Assembly (NCBI GenBank): GCA_030248065.1
Contig: JASAMV010007643.1
Location: forward strand, 23,759 to 87,758
Source of the DNA: Rhynchonema sp. JSB1_4
Lineage: Eukaryota > Nematoda > Chromadorea > Monhysterida > Xyalidae
Length of the DNA stretch: 64,000 nucleotides
Reading direction: 5' to 3'
Shown: one piece after another, positions 10,555 to 22,900 of the stretch
How the letters are laid out: every line of letters starts with the position of its first letter
Numbering within the stretch: position 1 is the first letter of the stretch
Notes under the pieces: model-generated
Database searches by the model: none
Told to the model about the DNA's origin: nothing
Seen by the model: the letters and a program-made list of their open reading frames with translations, nothing else
Made by a program: the position numbers and the translations under genes

Positions 10555-11269
10555 ATGTTATCACGACCGACCAACATTGCCCTGTTGGCAATCCTGATCG
10601 CATTTGTTGGCTCCAAATCACCAGAGTTGGCCAATTTGAATGCGTTTTTGTGAACTGTAAAATTGTTATGCCGATCACATTATGTACAATTTTCGAATTT
10701 TCAAAATAGCCAGGCCACAATTTTCAGAGTTGCGTGCGGTACACTGGATGAATCCGAACAACCCAGTGGTCGGGATCTGCGTTCAAAACGGGTTCGTGAG
10801 ATTTCCAACTTTCTTTTATCAAAGTGTAGTTATATTCGTTCAAAACCCCCTTCAGTCGGGAAGACACAGTCAAAGCGTTGCTGATCATATAGTCGAATTG
10901 GAGAACGGTATCGACGAACTAAACGAATTACAAGCTGACATGGCGCAAGCGATTAGATACGAAAGAATTAAAGCCAAACTGGGACTGGAAATGATTGACG
11001 ATTGGGACAAGAAGCGAATGAAACTCACTGCTGAATTAAATCGATTGACAGCCGTGGACCAAGTGAATCCAAAATCGATTGATGAGAGCCGCGACGAATT
11101 GCTGAAAATCGATCAAGACATCATGGTGCTGTACGATCAACTCAAACAGGGAAATGTGGCTAAAAGCGAGTATGAACGAAAGATGAAAGAACTACAGGAC
11201 GAACAGAAGAAAATGCGTAATGAGCTGAATCGAAGAATGAATACCCATTTTGACCGATCAAATGGCTAA
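10555..11269 (+). CDS. Secreted coiled-coil protein, tandem copy 5 (best gene model of the array)
   Basis: Exons 10555-10649, 10728-10791 and 10856-11269 sum to 573 nt and give 190 aa with canonical introns: donor GTGAAC with acceptor TTTTCAG, then donor GTTCGTGAG with acceptor CTTCAG. The order is signal peptide (MLSRPTNIALLAILIAFVG), single-cysteine segment VACGTLDESEQPSGRDL, basic RSKR, helix 1 (from ADHIVELENGIDELNELQ) and helix 2 (from IDESRDELLKIDQDIMVLY), ending HFDRSNG. The charge pattern with hydrophobic a/d-like positions suggests an antiparallel or oligomeric coiled coil. This is the only copy whose first splice junction is fully regular. Family and role are unknown; a secreted structural or mucus-type protein is one guess. 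Confidence 0.75.
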
Positions 11270-13431
11270 TTCCAAAGCTAAGGGGTAAAGCACCCAGTTT
11301 CTGACTTTTTCACTGCTGTATTACTGTGGTCTGGCGAATAGACACACACCGCGTATTACGAGCCCGAGAATATTATATGTACTGTACGCTGTCCGCATGT
11401 GGTTATTCAAATTTTTTGCATTACCGTAACCCGTTTTCACAACCATTCCCGCGCGTCGGTTTTCTGTGCTGTGGCAGCCCCTCATCTCACCCAATAGCAT
11501 GTTGCGTGTTCTTGCGTTGTGTATGCTGTGTCTGTGTTACATGTTCATGTCCATTATGTATTCTGTGTGTGTGCAATCTGTGAATGTGAATGGTTTAGCA
11601 ACTAAACACAAATTTGATGAATTGATCGTGCATTGTGCAACGTCCGAGCCCCGACCCGATGTGCTGTGCGTCCAAGAAACCAAGTTGGACGATCAATCAT
11701 GTGACGATTTCAAGATCCCAAATTATCGATTCCTCGCCAGGAACCGAACTCAGCACGGTGGTGGTGTCGGGGTTTACATTAAGAACAGTCACAACCCATA
11801 CATGATGCCTGTCAAAATTCCTGATAATCTAGAAATTCTGCCCGTCGCCTACACGATTGCCGGGGTCAAGTGCTGTGTGATCACCGTGTACAAGCCGTCG
11901 TCATGCAACAACGCCACGTTTGTCGATGGACTCAGTACGGTATTGGCTTTGGTGTCACAAACAGGAAAGTTTGACAACATTATTGTTTCGGGTGACGTAA
12001 ACATGTGTGCTTTGGTGCCAGCTGAGTTCAAAAACCTGGAAAACACTCTCAAACAATACAATCTTGCCCAGGTCATCACTGAACCGACTCATAAGGGTCG
12101 GTTAATTGATGTTACATTCGTGCCTGACCATCTGGCGGTACAATACGAACTCCTTGCACCAATCGAAAACCACCATCACATGACATCAATAACATTCGAT
12201 ATTTCCAGCACCCAGTCTCCATCCGACGCTCCGCTGCGCCGTGTCTGGCAGTACAAGAAGGCCGACTGGGACTTGATGAACAGTTTGCTCATCGTCTACA
12301 ACCTGGTAAAACAGGTCGTTGATGCAGTAGACGTCAATCAGGCCTGGGACGCAATCAGTCAAACAATCGTTGGTGCTGCTGCGAAAGCCATTCCTGCCCG
12401 ATCCGCTCGCCCAAGACCACAGAATGACCAGCCGTGGGTGACGCCGAAGGTCAAGCGGCTCAGTCGGAAGAAGAGCGATCTGCACAGGAAGTGGAAACAG
12501 ACCGGTGACAAAGGAACGTATGAAAAGTACTTTGTTTTGCGTGAGCAGTCAAGGCAGGCCAACAGGGCAGCCAGACGTGACTATGCCATCAAAACGTTTG
12601 GTAAAATAGCTCATCTGTCTGACTACTGGCAAAAGCTGAATAAGTACACGGGACGGAGCAACACAGAACAAGTGTCTCTGGCCAACACCGATGGGGAGTG
12701 CGTTGCTGACAGTGCTGGTTTGGCTGCACTGTTATCAACACATTTCTCCAGTGTATGGAACGTCAATGACGTTGAGGCACTGGTTCTGAACTCAACCGGT
12801 CCCGTGCCACCCGAATGGTACACTGATGTTTCACACGTGCTTTACAGTCTCATCACAGCCGACCCTCGCAAGGCCAGTGGCATCGATGGCATCACCGGCG
12901 AAATGCTCAAGAACTGTGCCCACGTGATCGCTCCGGCTCTCGCTGTGCTCATCAATCGATCGATAGACGAACACACGTGGCCGTCGGGTTGGAAACGGGC
13001 CGTTGTCACTGCCGTGCCGAAAGTCAAGACCCCTCAAAACCCATCGGACTTCCGCCCCATCTCAAAATTACCGCTGTGCTCAAAAATCGCTGAGAAGCAC
13101 ATTCGAAACATCCTGAACGGGTTCATTGCCCCCAAACTCTCAGAAACGCAGTTCGGTTTTCGTGGAGGTCGGTCTACAACTGAGGCCCTGTTGCATTTCA
13201 ATACTACAATCACTCGTGCTCTTGATGTTTCAAATTCTGTTGTTGCTGTGTATTTTGATGTTCGAAAGGCTTTCGATACCGTTCCTCACAATCTATTATT
13301 GCGTGTGTTACAAGACGATTTCAATGTTCCACCCGATTTATTGTTGTTGATTCAATCCTATTTGTCTGATCGAACCCAATGTGTGAATGTAAATGGTGTG
13401 TGTGTGATCCTGAACCGCCACACCAAACGTA

Positions 13432-13514
13432 TGCTCCCGGAAGGACTCGAACCTCCGACCTCCCAGCCACCAGGCCTGGATAGCCAGTTGCTCTACCAAC
13501 TGAGCTACGGGAAC
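13432..13514 (-). tRNA. tRNA-like sequence inside an LTR
   Basis: The 83 nt sequence has a 7 bp acceptor stem (GTTCCCG with CGGGAGC), a D arm (GCTC/GAGC), an A box (TAGCTCAGTTGG), a T arm and a perfect B box (GGTTCGAGTCC). The anticodon region is long and irregular, so the isotype is unassigned. It may be a pol III promoter rather than a working tRNA. Confidence 0.5.
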
Positions 13515-13825
13515 GCGGTCTGGTTGCGGCTCAGAATCACTCATAAACCCAACGCACGCACGCTCAATACACAGTGCACTACCGCAGCACACACACATAA
13601 TACCGGTCCGTTCGTTATACGCCTCGACGCGTATGGGTGTGTGTCTATTCGCCAGACCACATCACCTCCCGTTCTCGGAAGTTCCGACCGCGGAACACAA
13701 CGTCACGCACCCTCCTCCACTCGAGAAGGTTCGGTTCGTTTCATCCGACCCGGCTCCACGCCGCTATCGGACTATCACGTCATCGGCTCACCACTTGTGA
13801 ACTCTGAACCGCCACACCAAACGTA

Positions 13826-13908
13826 TGCTCCCGGAAGGACTCGAACCTCCGACCTCCCAGCCACCAGGCCTGGATAGCCAGTTGCTCTACCAACTGAGCT
13901 ACGGGAAC
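13826..13908 (-). tRNA. tRNA-like sequence inside an LTR
   Basis: Essentially the same as the copy at 13432-13514, here in the other LTR of the same element. A and B boxes are intact, and the anticodon arm is aberrant. Confidence 0.5.
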
Positions 13909-15368
13909 GCGGTCTGGCTGCGGTTTAGAATCACTCATAAACCCAACGCACGCACGCTCAATACACAGTGCACTACCGCAGCACACACACATAATACCGG
14001 TCCGTTCGTTATACGCCTCGACGCGTATGGGTGTGTGTCTATTCGCCAGACCACATGTGTTCTGATTTCTTGTCTGTTCTCTCTGGTGTGCCGCAGGGCA
14101 GTGTATTAGGACCGTTATTGTTTCTCGCATACGTCAACTCTGTTGCAAAACTGCATTTCTCTCCGTGTTCTCGCATTATTCTCTATGCTGATGATCTGGT
14201 ACTGATTCACTTCATGTGTACACCTGACTGTGAAAAGCATTTGCAAGAGGATGTGAACTTGATTGTCGAGCACTTCTCCAAACACAAACTTCTCTCCATT
14301 AATTCTACCAAAACAAAACTTCAACAATTTGCTCGCTCAAGTTCATGTCCCGCTGTCCCTGCTATTGTGATTGATGAATGTCTGATTGATGTTGTCGATG
14401 CAAACAAATATCTGGGTGCTGTTATTGATTCCAAGTTTGATTTTGGTCTGCATACTACTGCCACGTCTGTGAAAGTGAAGAAAATTGCTGGTTCATTGTA
14501 CCGTACCTTTCGTAATGATCTACCTGTGTCTGTCATGCGTTATCTGTATCAAACCTTGATTTGCTCTGTCATGTACTATTCGTGTGAGGTGACCTATCCT
14601 ATTCATGACTATTCACGTAATTTGTTGGAAAGAACACAAAAATCCATTATTCGCATGTTCTCTGGCAATTATGATCGGTCTGTGTCATATTCGCAGTTGT
14701 GTTCAATGTTTGGTGTTGATTATGTGGGTGTCACTGTCATGAAACGTCGTCTGAGATTGATGCATTCTTATGTTCTTGGTATTCGTGCTGCTCCTGTTGA
14801 CTCTATTTCGTTCATTTCTGATTCCAATTCTCGCTCCAGTTCTCGTCTTAATCATTCTCGTGCCATTTGTATCCCACGTGCTAAAACTCATATTCTCGCT
14901 ACCAGTGCTATTGTTATCATGTCCCATCTTTACAATGCTTTACCTGATTTTGCTGTTTTCCTGCGAATGGGCACATTCAAAGGAGTCATTCGTTCGCAAA
15001 GCTTGATTGTTGAATTGTTGTACAAATTGCGATTGCTGCCAGTGAAATTTATTCCGTCCGTGTGTGAAATGTAATTGACCGATCATGCTGTGTTTCTGTG
15101 TTTTCTGTGTTTTTTTGCTCCTTATCATCATCTACATCTCTCGATCCGTAACTATCCACTGGCCCACTAAACACCTGTAATTGTTTATGGTTTCGTCGTT
15201 ACTGTCCAGCTTATGCGTGTTGTTGACGTTACCATGTTGCTTCTGATGCAATAAAACTTGAACTTGTTTCGTCCCTGCAGCGTAACGTTCGGAGAAAATC
15301 GGGTGTGTGCGCTGCGGTGCACTGCGTATCGTTCGGTTTATGAAGTGGTTAGTACGGCCAATGAGCTC

Positions 15369-15438
15369 GCTCCTGTAGCTCTGTTGGTAGAGCGCCTGGC
15401 CGGTTGGGAGGTCGGAGGTTCGAGTCCTCTCAGGAACA
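15369..15438 (+). tRNA. Diverged, shorter tRNA-like sequence in the split LTR
   Basis: The 70 nt sequence has acceptor GCTCCTG with CAGGAAC (one mismatch), D arm GCTC/GAGC, T arm, and intact A-box-like (TAGCTCTGTTGG) and B-box (GGTTCGAGTCC) sequences. It lacks ~13 bases of the anticodon region found in the other copies, and its anticodon stem pairs poorly. Confidence 0.45.
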
Positions 15439-15466
15439 TTGTTTGGCGGTCGCAAGTCGACATTGC

Positions 15467-16720
15467 CCTCTTTTTCATATGGAAGGGGTATTTTTGGTAT
15501 TCTTTGCTTGCTTGAAAATTTGGTTCATAGCGTTGAGTATGTAGCTTCGTTATTTAAAGCATTAAATGGGCATAATTCCACTCAGATGTCAGTTGATCTC
15601 AAAGTGTAGTCATACTCTGACCAGTTTCTCGAAATGGTACGCTTGTTCCTGCATCGAAATTTAGGGAGCGAGGTATGGAGCGGCAGAGTAGCACAATTCC
15701 GTTCAGCGGCTTAACGAAACGAAAATGAGTAAAAATGGGAATGGTCCGAAACAAGTGTAAAGATGTCAATATAATTGGGGTTTTCAAATACCAAAAACTG
15801 TTCACATAATTAACAAAATGTCCATAGTTTAGGTGTATCAACTCCAAAATTTAATAACGGTATTCTGGCACTCCTACCATGTTCTGTCGGTGTCATAAAG
15901 TACGGCTTGTTAATGCACATGTGGCGTTTCCATTTGCGTCTTACCGAGTTTTACAGCTGTTATAGTTTTGTCGGAAATGACTTGTTTTGGAATCGGATGG
16001 CGTTTTCGAGATCGCGAAAGCAATTGTTGCCTTGGTTGTTGACTCGTAATCTAGGAGCTTTATTTCATCAAGTGAAGTATGCATTTAAGCAATTTGCAAA
16101 CAGGAAGGTTTTGACAGTTGAGTGCGATATTGGCAGCAATGAAACACTTACAGCATCAAGCATTTAATATACGTAATCAGTGGAGCCTGAGAAATGTTTA
16201 AATCCATTCAATTTAGAAAAAATGTAAAGAAAAAGTATAATGATCAGAATGTTTCAAAATCCTTAGAATGTAACGATCACAGTACATGTTCGCTTTCACC
16301 ATTCTGCTGCATGGTACACATGTCAGCCTTGGTGAGCAGAGTGGAATGAGAGTTCAATCTTTTCTCTTTCATGTTCTCGAAAGTGGAATGCTCCAAGTTA
16401 TCATCCATGCGTCGCACAACCGCCTGTTCGGTTGGCATATCGGACACCAACACCACTTTGCCGTCGTTGAGTACACTTTTCATGATCTCTTCCGTGTCCT
16501 CGTGGACGGGCGTTTTTCTGCAAAATCAATCAATGAAAAATGCATCATATACCAATTAGAGCCACCGGGGTGCCAAGCGGAAAGTTTTCCACCTAGAGTC
16601 CTCTTCCCGAGGACAATTCAAGGTGTGATTTTGCGTGGAAACGAATAACAAGGGTATTCTGATTTTCTACGGTAATGGTACATAGTTCGCTTGATGACGT
16701 TTTGCTATTTGAAAATGTAG
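15467..16720. other. 3' flank of copy 5 / region beyond the channel gene
   Basis: The sequences 15467-15670 and ~16650-16935 align with the flank of copy 4 (9640-9880 and 9880-10110). About 975 bases between them (15675-16648) have no counterpart there. Within that extra piece, the minus strand at 16277-16520 reads as a possible channel tail exon. Confidence 0.5.
16277..16523 (-). CDS. Possible C-terminal tail exon of the DEG/ENaC gene
   Basis: After a TTTTGCAG acceptor the minus strand is open for ~80 codons (TPVHEDTEEIMKSVLNDGK onward, ending SEHVL and a stop). It is charged and would suit a cytoplasmic tail. The phase does not match an obvious donor in the TM2 exon, which also has its own stop. 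It may therefore be an alternative end or chance. Confidence 0.3.
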
Positions 16721-16935
16721 AACTTCATCCTGCATGTATATCACAGACGGCGGTGCACCAGGTCTTAGTCATTGTGAGTGAACCGTGAGCTCAATTTGCT
16801 CAGCGACCTGGCTTCAGGCTCATCATACCCCGCAATCTCTAATCACACTGCATGAAGGTCTTCGAAACTCTTTTTTTGCTTTTTTGTCATGAAAATTTAG
16901 AAACCGGTAGCAAATTCTTTTTTCAAACTCCTTTT

Positions 16936-19900
16936 TTAAACCAACTTCTGACAACAAAACGATAGCACAAAGTAGACGAGATGCACCCATGTCAATATGG
17001 ATGCACCAGTCCACAAGCCCATCGCACCGCCGATCGCCGATATGAAGGTGGTCATGGTCAGGGCCGATTTTTGGACAATTTCGTTATACTGAATGTCGCC
17101 GAAGAACACGTCGGCTATGATCAGACTGCGGAAGATCTCTTCTGAAATTGGAACCAGAATGTCTTTCTTGCCTTAAAAAGAGGGAATTGAGTCATTTTAA
17201 CAATATGATTATTATTATTGTTGTTAACATTTTGCATAACCAACATGATTGAACGAAAGAAAACACACGACACTCTGGGCCCGCAACTAAATAACAGTGC
17301 AGTGAGCAAATTTTCACGCGCACATGCAGGCAAATATGCTGGTGTTGTGACCTAATCATATGCATACATAGCTGAGGCGGCCAAGAAAACGCACACTAAC
17401 GCTCCGATGTTTCATGGCCAGTTTGAGAACCGTTTTCGTACTCTAGAAATGGCAGGATGAAACTCAATTTGCAAGTAGGTAATTTCAAACTGTAATTAAA
17501 CAACAGGTCTGTTTCCGGCCTTTTGGGGACATTGACATTGCGGGGGACCCCGGTGTGGTAACCAGTGAATGCCGAAATGTTCGAGAGCTCCGAAAAACTT
17601 TTTAGCCCAGACAAAAATATTCAACTGGATTATTCGTAAATTTCCGAATAATCCCCCCGGTGGGGATTATTCGGGTGATTAATCGCCAATCTCTGGCACA
17701 TATTCGTAGTTGCGTATTGTGTTAGCATTGACAATGGGGCAAAATAATGGTGACAACAAAACCACGGAGGCGGGATATTGGGTTCTCCATGCGTAGCGAG
17801 CAATTCGAAGTGGGGCACTTGCGTTCAGGCGCCGACGACAGTCGCCAGTACTTTCGCATCTGATCAATACAACACGGATGGAAGACGTGCGCGACGGTGA
17901 GTGATGGTTTGTAGGTCCAATAGTCGCACGATTCGCGGCATTTGTCGAAACGACAGCTGGTCAGGAAATCGGCGAAATTCAGCACGAGTCTGAAGGAAAT
18001 GGGTCACATTATTGGCCAGAGCGCACGGTTTCATTTATCCGATCCACCTGTCTTTGACGGAGGTTGTGTAACCCACGAAAACAATCTTGGCAAAGTCACA
18101 AATGGCTCTCAGAACATGATCACATATCCCACAAACTTTTTGTAGCACTCCATCGCCTCCTTCGGTGGACATATCTTATCATGGGGCAGATGGCCGTAGT
18201 AGTGCACTCCTGAATTGGATAAAAGAATATTTCATTTTGATTTTGAACATTCGAGGATATGCACCGTGTGTGTGGTTCCGCACCTGTGCAGTTGCAATGT
18301 TCCAGCGTTGTGTTGATCAGGCATTCCACCTGACACTTCTGATAGCTGTAGTCCTCGTGCGGGAAGTAGCGAAGCGACGGGTTTTTGCAGTGAATGCGGC
18401 CGATTTCGTCGACGCTCTGTTTCACATTGCGAATAGCCTGCGAGAGAAACGTATACGCAAGAACTGACAACCATTCTGGAGTTTGGGCACATGTAGGTAC
18501 ACTAGTTGTGGCTATAGTTATAGTTATGTACTAGACGGGATCCGTGCCTACGCCCCTCACGCGTTTTTTGTAGTTCTTATGAGTTTTTTATGTAAATTCA
18601 TCTTTATAGAGGTACAGTCTTAGGAACCGAGCCATTTGTTAGGATGTTAGGTCATCATACCGAATTTAATAATGAAGGCTCGTTGTCATAAATTAGAAAG
18701 AGAATTCTCAAATTTTAAAAATAAAAGAAGAAGAGAGAGATGAATGTAAGGATGAAGTCAAAGCATCGAGTGGAAGGTGTCATGAGGTTTAATTTATATG
18801 CGGAAGGTTAGAGGGATTATGAGTTTTCGGTAGTTTTTAATTATTTTATTGTGTTAAATTTTATACCAACATGTTGAACGAGAAACACACACACTCATAT
18901 AGAGTAGCATTCCGAGCGAGTGGTTGACTCAATGCAGTGGGACGCATATACTTTCAGTTTTGTATTCAGTAATTAAACAACAGGTCTGTTCGCCTTTTGG
19001 GACAGAATACCTGGGTAAAAAATTTAGCAGACAAATCACTATTCGAATTCCACCGGATTATCGGGTGATTAATCGCCAATCTCGAATATTCGTAGTTGGT
19101 TGTGTTAGATTGAAATGGGGAAAATGACAACAAAACCAGAGGGATTTCTCATAGGGCAATGTTGGGAGTACTTTCATCATCAAATGAGCGTGAGATGGTT
19201 AGGCATAGTTTTAAAGCTGTAGGAAATAATAGCACCTGAAGGAAACACGCAGTTTTACCTGTCTAGGAGGTTGTAACCCACGAACAACGCCAAACTCAAT
19301 CAATTCCCACAACTTTTGAGCACTCCATCGCCTCCTTGTGGACATATCTTATCAGGGAGATGCTAGTATACTCCTGAATTGGATAAAAGAATATTTCATT
19401 TTGATTTTGAACATTCGAGGATATGCACCGTGTGGTTCCGCACCTGTGCAGTTGCAATGTTCCAGCGTTGTGTTGATAGCATTCCACCTGACACTTCTGA
19501 TAGCTTAGTCTCGTCGGGAAGTAGCGAAGCGAGGGTTTTTGCAGTGAATGCCCGATTTCGTCGACGCTCTGTTTCACATTGCGAATAGCCTCGAGAGAAC
19601 TATTCAAGAACTGACAACCATTCTGGAGTTTGGGCACATGTAGGTACACTAGTTGTGGCTATAGTTATAGTTATGTACTAGACGGGATCCGTGCCTACGG
19701 TCCGGCTACAGCGCCGCGCCCGTGCCGTGACACCCCCCCCCCCCCCCCGAAGAGGTTGCGTGACAAGAGGGTCCAGTGTTCAAGACGGTCCAGTAAAGGT
19801 CCAGTAGCAACATATTTTAAAAGGGCGAAGGGTCAAAAAACGGTCAGTTGAGAGGGTAAGTGAGAGCCAGTGAGAAGTGAAAGGAGTAAGCAGAGCAAAT

Positions 19901-22900
19901 AACATCATGGTGAAGGGAGTGAAGAGTCCATGGTTAGAGGGTCAGGTGCAAGAGGGTCATGTTAAGAGGGTCAGGTGAAGGGGGTCAGTGAAGAGGGCCA
20001 GTGAAAGGTATGGTGAAGAGGGTCAGGTGAAGAGAGTCATGGTTAAAGGGTCAGGTAAGAGGGTCATTTAAGAGGGTCAGGTGAAAGTCATGAGAAAGGT
20101 CCAGGAACAGTCATGGTGCAAAAGTATGGTGAAAGGGCAGGTGAAACTATGGTGAAGGGTCAGTAAGATGGTCCGCAGCGCGCAACCTTTATTTTTTTGA
20201 AAAGAGGTTTCAACATGACTTACAACAACTGAGAAATACATTTGCTGAGGCATCGTGCTTGGCGTTTAAAGGGTCGGGAATAACCGAAGAAGAGCAACAA
20301 TGTAATACTGGAAAGCATTCCAAGCCTAGAACGAAAATAAGCTCTTGGAGATTCGACTCTTGGTAGCGGATTTTTAGTTCAGAAAAAACGAATTTTTAGA
20401 TTTTTGCCCTAAAATGAGTTCTTGTAGGTTCACACTCACATTTTCAGAGTAGAAATTTATTAACCGGCACATGCATAAATGCACAGAGATTATCTCGATA
20501 GAATCAAATTCATTGCTCTAATCCAATACAAGGTCTGGATAAAGTCACTTTTGTTCCACTGGAGATGAATTTCTGAAAAATTAGAAAACTTTGGGTCAGG
20601 TAGTTACAGGGCTGCTAGGCAAAGTGAGCATGTGTTGTGCCAGACATCTATACTTTTGTTTAATCCCACAACTCGAAAACTAAGAGATTCGTTATTTTGG
20701 CGCGCCTGACACCACAACAAGACAATGCGAATGGTATTTCAGGACAATCTTGGAAAGAACAAAAGACGCAAATTTATGTTAAACAAAAGTATAGCCGCAG
20801 ACAGAGTTCCGGGTGCAATTCCAGGCTGAAGTTGAAGTCGGCGCGCGGCAGACTTCCTAGTACAAAACATAGTCAGCGGCAGCGCACGCGCAAAACACCG
20901 CGCACCGAGTTTCGACTTTGGCCTATACTTTGCACTGTTTCCACGCCGCACGCACTCAGCTTTCAGCCTAAATTGCACCCGGACTGACCCAAATTTAAGC
21001 GCCAAGCACAATGTAGCCTCGCCCCTGCCAGACCCTCACACAGGACCGTGCACCAGACCCTCTTGCACCAGACCCTCTCACCAGACCCTCCCATGCCCTC
21101 TGCACCATGACCCTCTTGCACAGACCGGTTGCACCAGACCTCTCACCAGACCCTCTCACCAACCGCACCAACCCTCTCACCAGACCCTCTTGCACCATGG
21201 CCCTCTTGCACACCCTTACACAGACCGCCAAGACCCTGCACGGACCCTCCTGCAACTGACCTGTTGCTTCTGGACCCTGACAACCTCCCTTGAAAATACC
21301 GTTGCACGGACCCTCTTGCACGCTACCCTTACACTGACCCTCTTGTCACGCAACCCCCGAAGACCCGTTAGCATACCATAAGCTACCCGTGAAAATTGCC
21401 CCGTCCGCACCTCCGAGGGAGGGGGCCACAGACAGACGTACACACATACGTCTTCCTGTTTTAGTAGTATAGATTATACGTACACAAACGGTGGACAGCG
21501 TGTGAAACATCAGCTTTACACATAGTTTGGCCGGAAATGGCACTCGTCGAGCATTGTCTTATTCTCCGGCTCTGGCTTGGACGTAAGGTTGGGCTTATGT
21601 TTGGGATTTGGATAAACTTGCAGATCGGTTCAGGCTCTTCACACAATTCTGTTGTAACAATGCGCACCAGAATTTCACAATCAACTTTTTGACCGACTTG
21701 TTCCCATCTTCGAAATAGCTTGTTTATGAATGAAAGCTCGTAGTTTCACACCAGTGACTCGATGAATTTTTACACACCTGCAGATTGACGTGCGAATGAT
21801 AGCCGATCGGTATCGATATCGGATTATTCTCCAACATCGCGTCCATCGGACTCATGTACATGTGCAACGCGAATTCGTTGTAGGAATTGTAGGCCGTATT
21901 GAATAGACGACGATTCGGGTACCAGTACACGAAGCCGAAACCACCGACCGGTCCTGAAGGTTCATTCCATCCAAGTAAAGCATATTTTGACAATTTTTTA
22001 AGACGCACAAGAAAGGGGTGACAATAAATGAGCAAACTGACCTGGCAGTCGCTGTTTTCGTTTGCTGACGAATTCGAAACAGGATCCGGAATGTGCGAGC
22101 AGCCGACGCACCTCCATGAACGGATTCTTGCGACAACACGGAAACACCAGGCCGTTCTCGAACCAGCACATCAGGAACTGGTATTCGCAATCGAACATCA
22201 CATCCTGAACGACATGTGTCTGCCGTTTGTGATCACATTTTTGTGCGATATGTAGCAGCGAAGGTTCTTACATTCTCGGGATGGGATATGATAGTCGCAT
22301 CACATCAATGTGATCGAATCGAACTACCTGCTCACACTGATGGGATCGGTCTTGGCAGTCACATAACGTGATGTGATCGGATCCACTGTAGTCACATCAC
22401 ATCAACAACGTGACTAGTTATTCCGGTCCGATTACACTGATGTGATGTGACTAGGTAGACCGATTTGATCTGACCACATCCGATCACCAAGTCGACGTGA
22501 TTGTGCAAACTTACAACCTTGGTAGTATCAAGATCAGGGTAAGCTACTGAGTCCATTTTAGAATGGAGGTTCTCGGAGTTTCCATTCCTTCTTCTGGCGC
22601 CCTATTTTGATATTGGTCGCACAAACAAAAAAAATTTTCCAAAAAAAAAACCCAAAAAATCCCTAAAATAAAAAACAAAAAACAAAAAATACCGAAACAC
22701 TGTTACCGTGACTAGTCCGGACCTTGCAAGGCGGCCGAAAAAATCTTTAGGTTGCAATTCGAGAACTTGGCTAATGAAGCATACCGTGAGCATTCTAGTC
22801 ACATTCCTGTGTCCTATTGTCTCGAATAGCTCCTCCTGTAAATCATCGCGCAACGTTTCGTTGAAATAGTCGAGGTCCGTGAGAGCAGTGCTGGAGAAAC

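Larger units (their letters stand above)
13403..14055 (-). mobile_element. Complete TRIM-like mini-LTR retroelement inside the LINE ORF
   Basis: On the minus strand the order is LTR (14055-13796, 260 bp), internal region (134 bp) and LTR (13661-13403, 259 bp). The LTRs start TGTGG and end CACA. Just inside the 5' LTR is AGTGGTGAGCCGATGACG, whose TGG is placed like a tRNA primer binding site. Just before the 3' LTR is the purine-rich GAGAACGGGAGG, like a polypurine tract. The flanks are TGTG/TGTG. The two LTRs are nearly identical, so the insertion is recent. There is no coding capacity, so it must depend on enzymes from elsewhere. Confidence 0.75.
11466..15074 (+). pseudogene. LINE endonuclease/reverse transcriptase, broken by an insertion
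   Basis: The protein mobilises the LINE by target-primed reverse transcription. The apurinic-like endonuclease domain shows VLCVQETKL, GGGVGVYIK, IVSGDVNM and RLIDVTFV. The reverse transcriptase shows FRPISKLPL, GFRGGRSTTEAL, VYFDVRKAFDTVPH, SGVPQGSVLGPLLF and the catalytic YADDLVL. The reading frame is intact to ~13402 and again from ~14056 to the stop at 15074. Between them sits a 653 bp mini-LTR element in reverse orientation with TGTG on both sides. Removing the element plus one TGTG restores the frame exactly (..VNGVC then SDFLSVLSG..), so the ORF was intact before that insertion. The start codon is uncertain; recognisable domain sequence begins near SVNVNGLATKHK. Confidence 0.85.
11348..15290 (+). 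mobile_element. LINE (non-LTR retrotransposon), CR1/Jockey-like
   Basis: It contains an endonuclease plus reverse transcriptase ORF followed by an untranslated tail with AATAAAAC at ~15250. I see no separate ORF1, so the 5' end may be truncated. The element lies inside a mini-LTR and is itself interrupted by another mini-LTR element. Clade assignment is by general look of the RT and is tentative. Confidence 0.8.
11325..15462 (+). mobile_element. Diverged LTR split by a LINE (composite insertion)
   Basis: The block starts with TGTGGTCTGGCGAATAGACA, the exact start of the mini-LTR found at 38445. From ~15291 to 15462 it resumes as a diverged version of the rest of that LTR, including its tRNA-like part, and ends GTCGACA. 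Flanks are TTAC (11321-11324) and TTGC (15463-15466), a 4 bp duplication with one mismatch. The 3' flank of copy 4 (9640 onward) shows the uninterrupted sequence, so the whole block is an insertion. Between the LTR parts lies the LINE. Confidence 0.65.

Noticed and set aside
13338..14130. Minus-strand open frames inside the LINE
   Set aside because: Shadow frames of the mini-LTR element.
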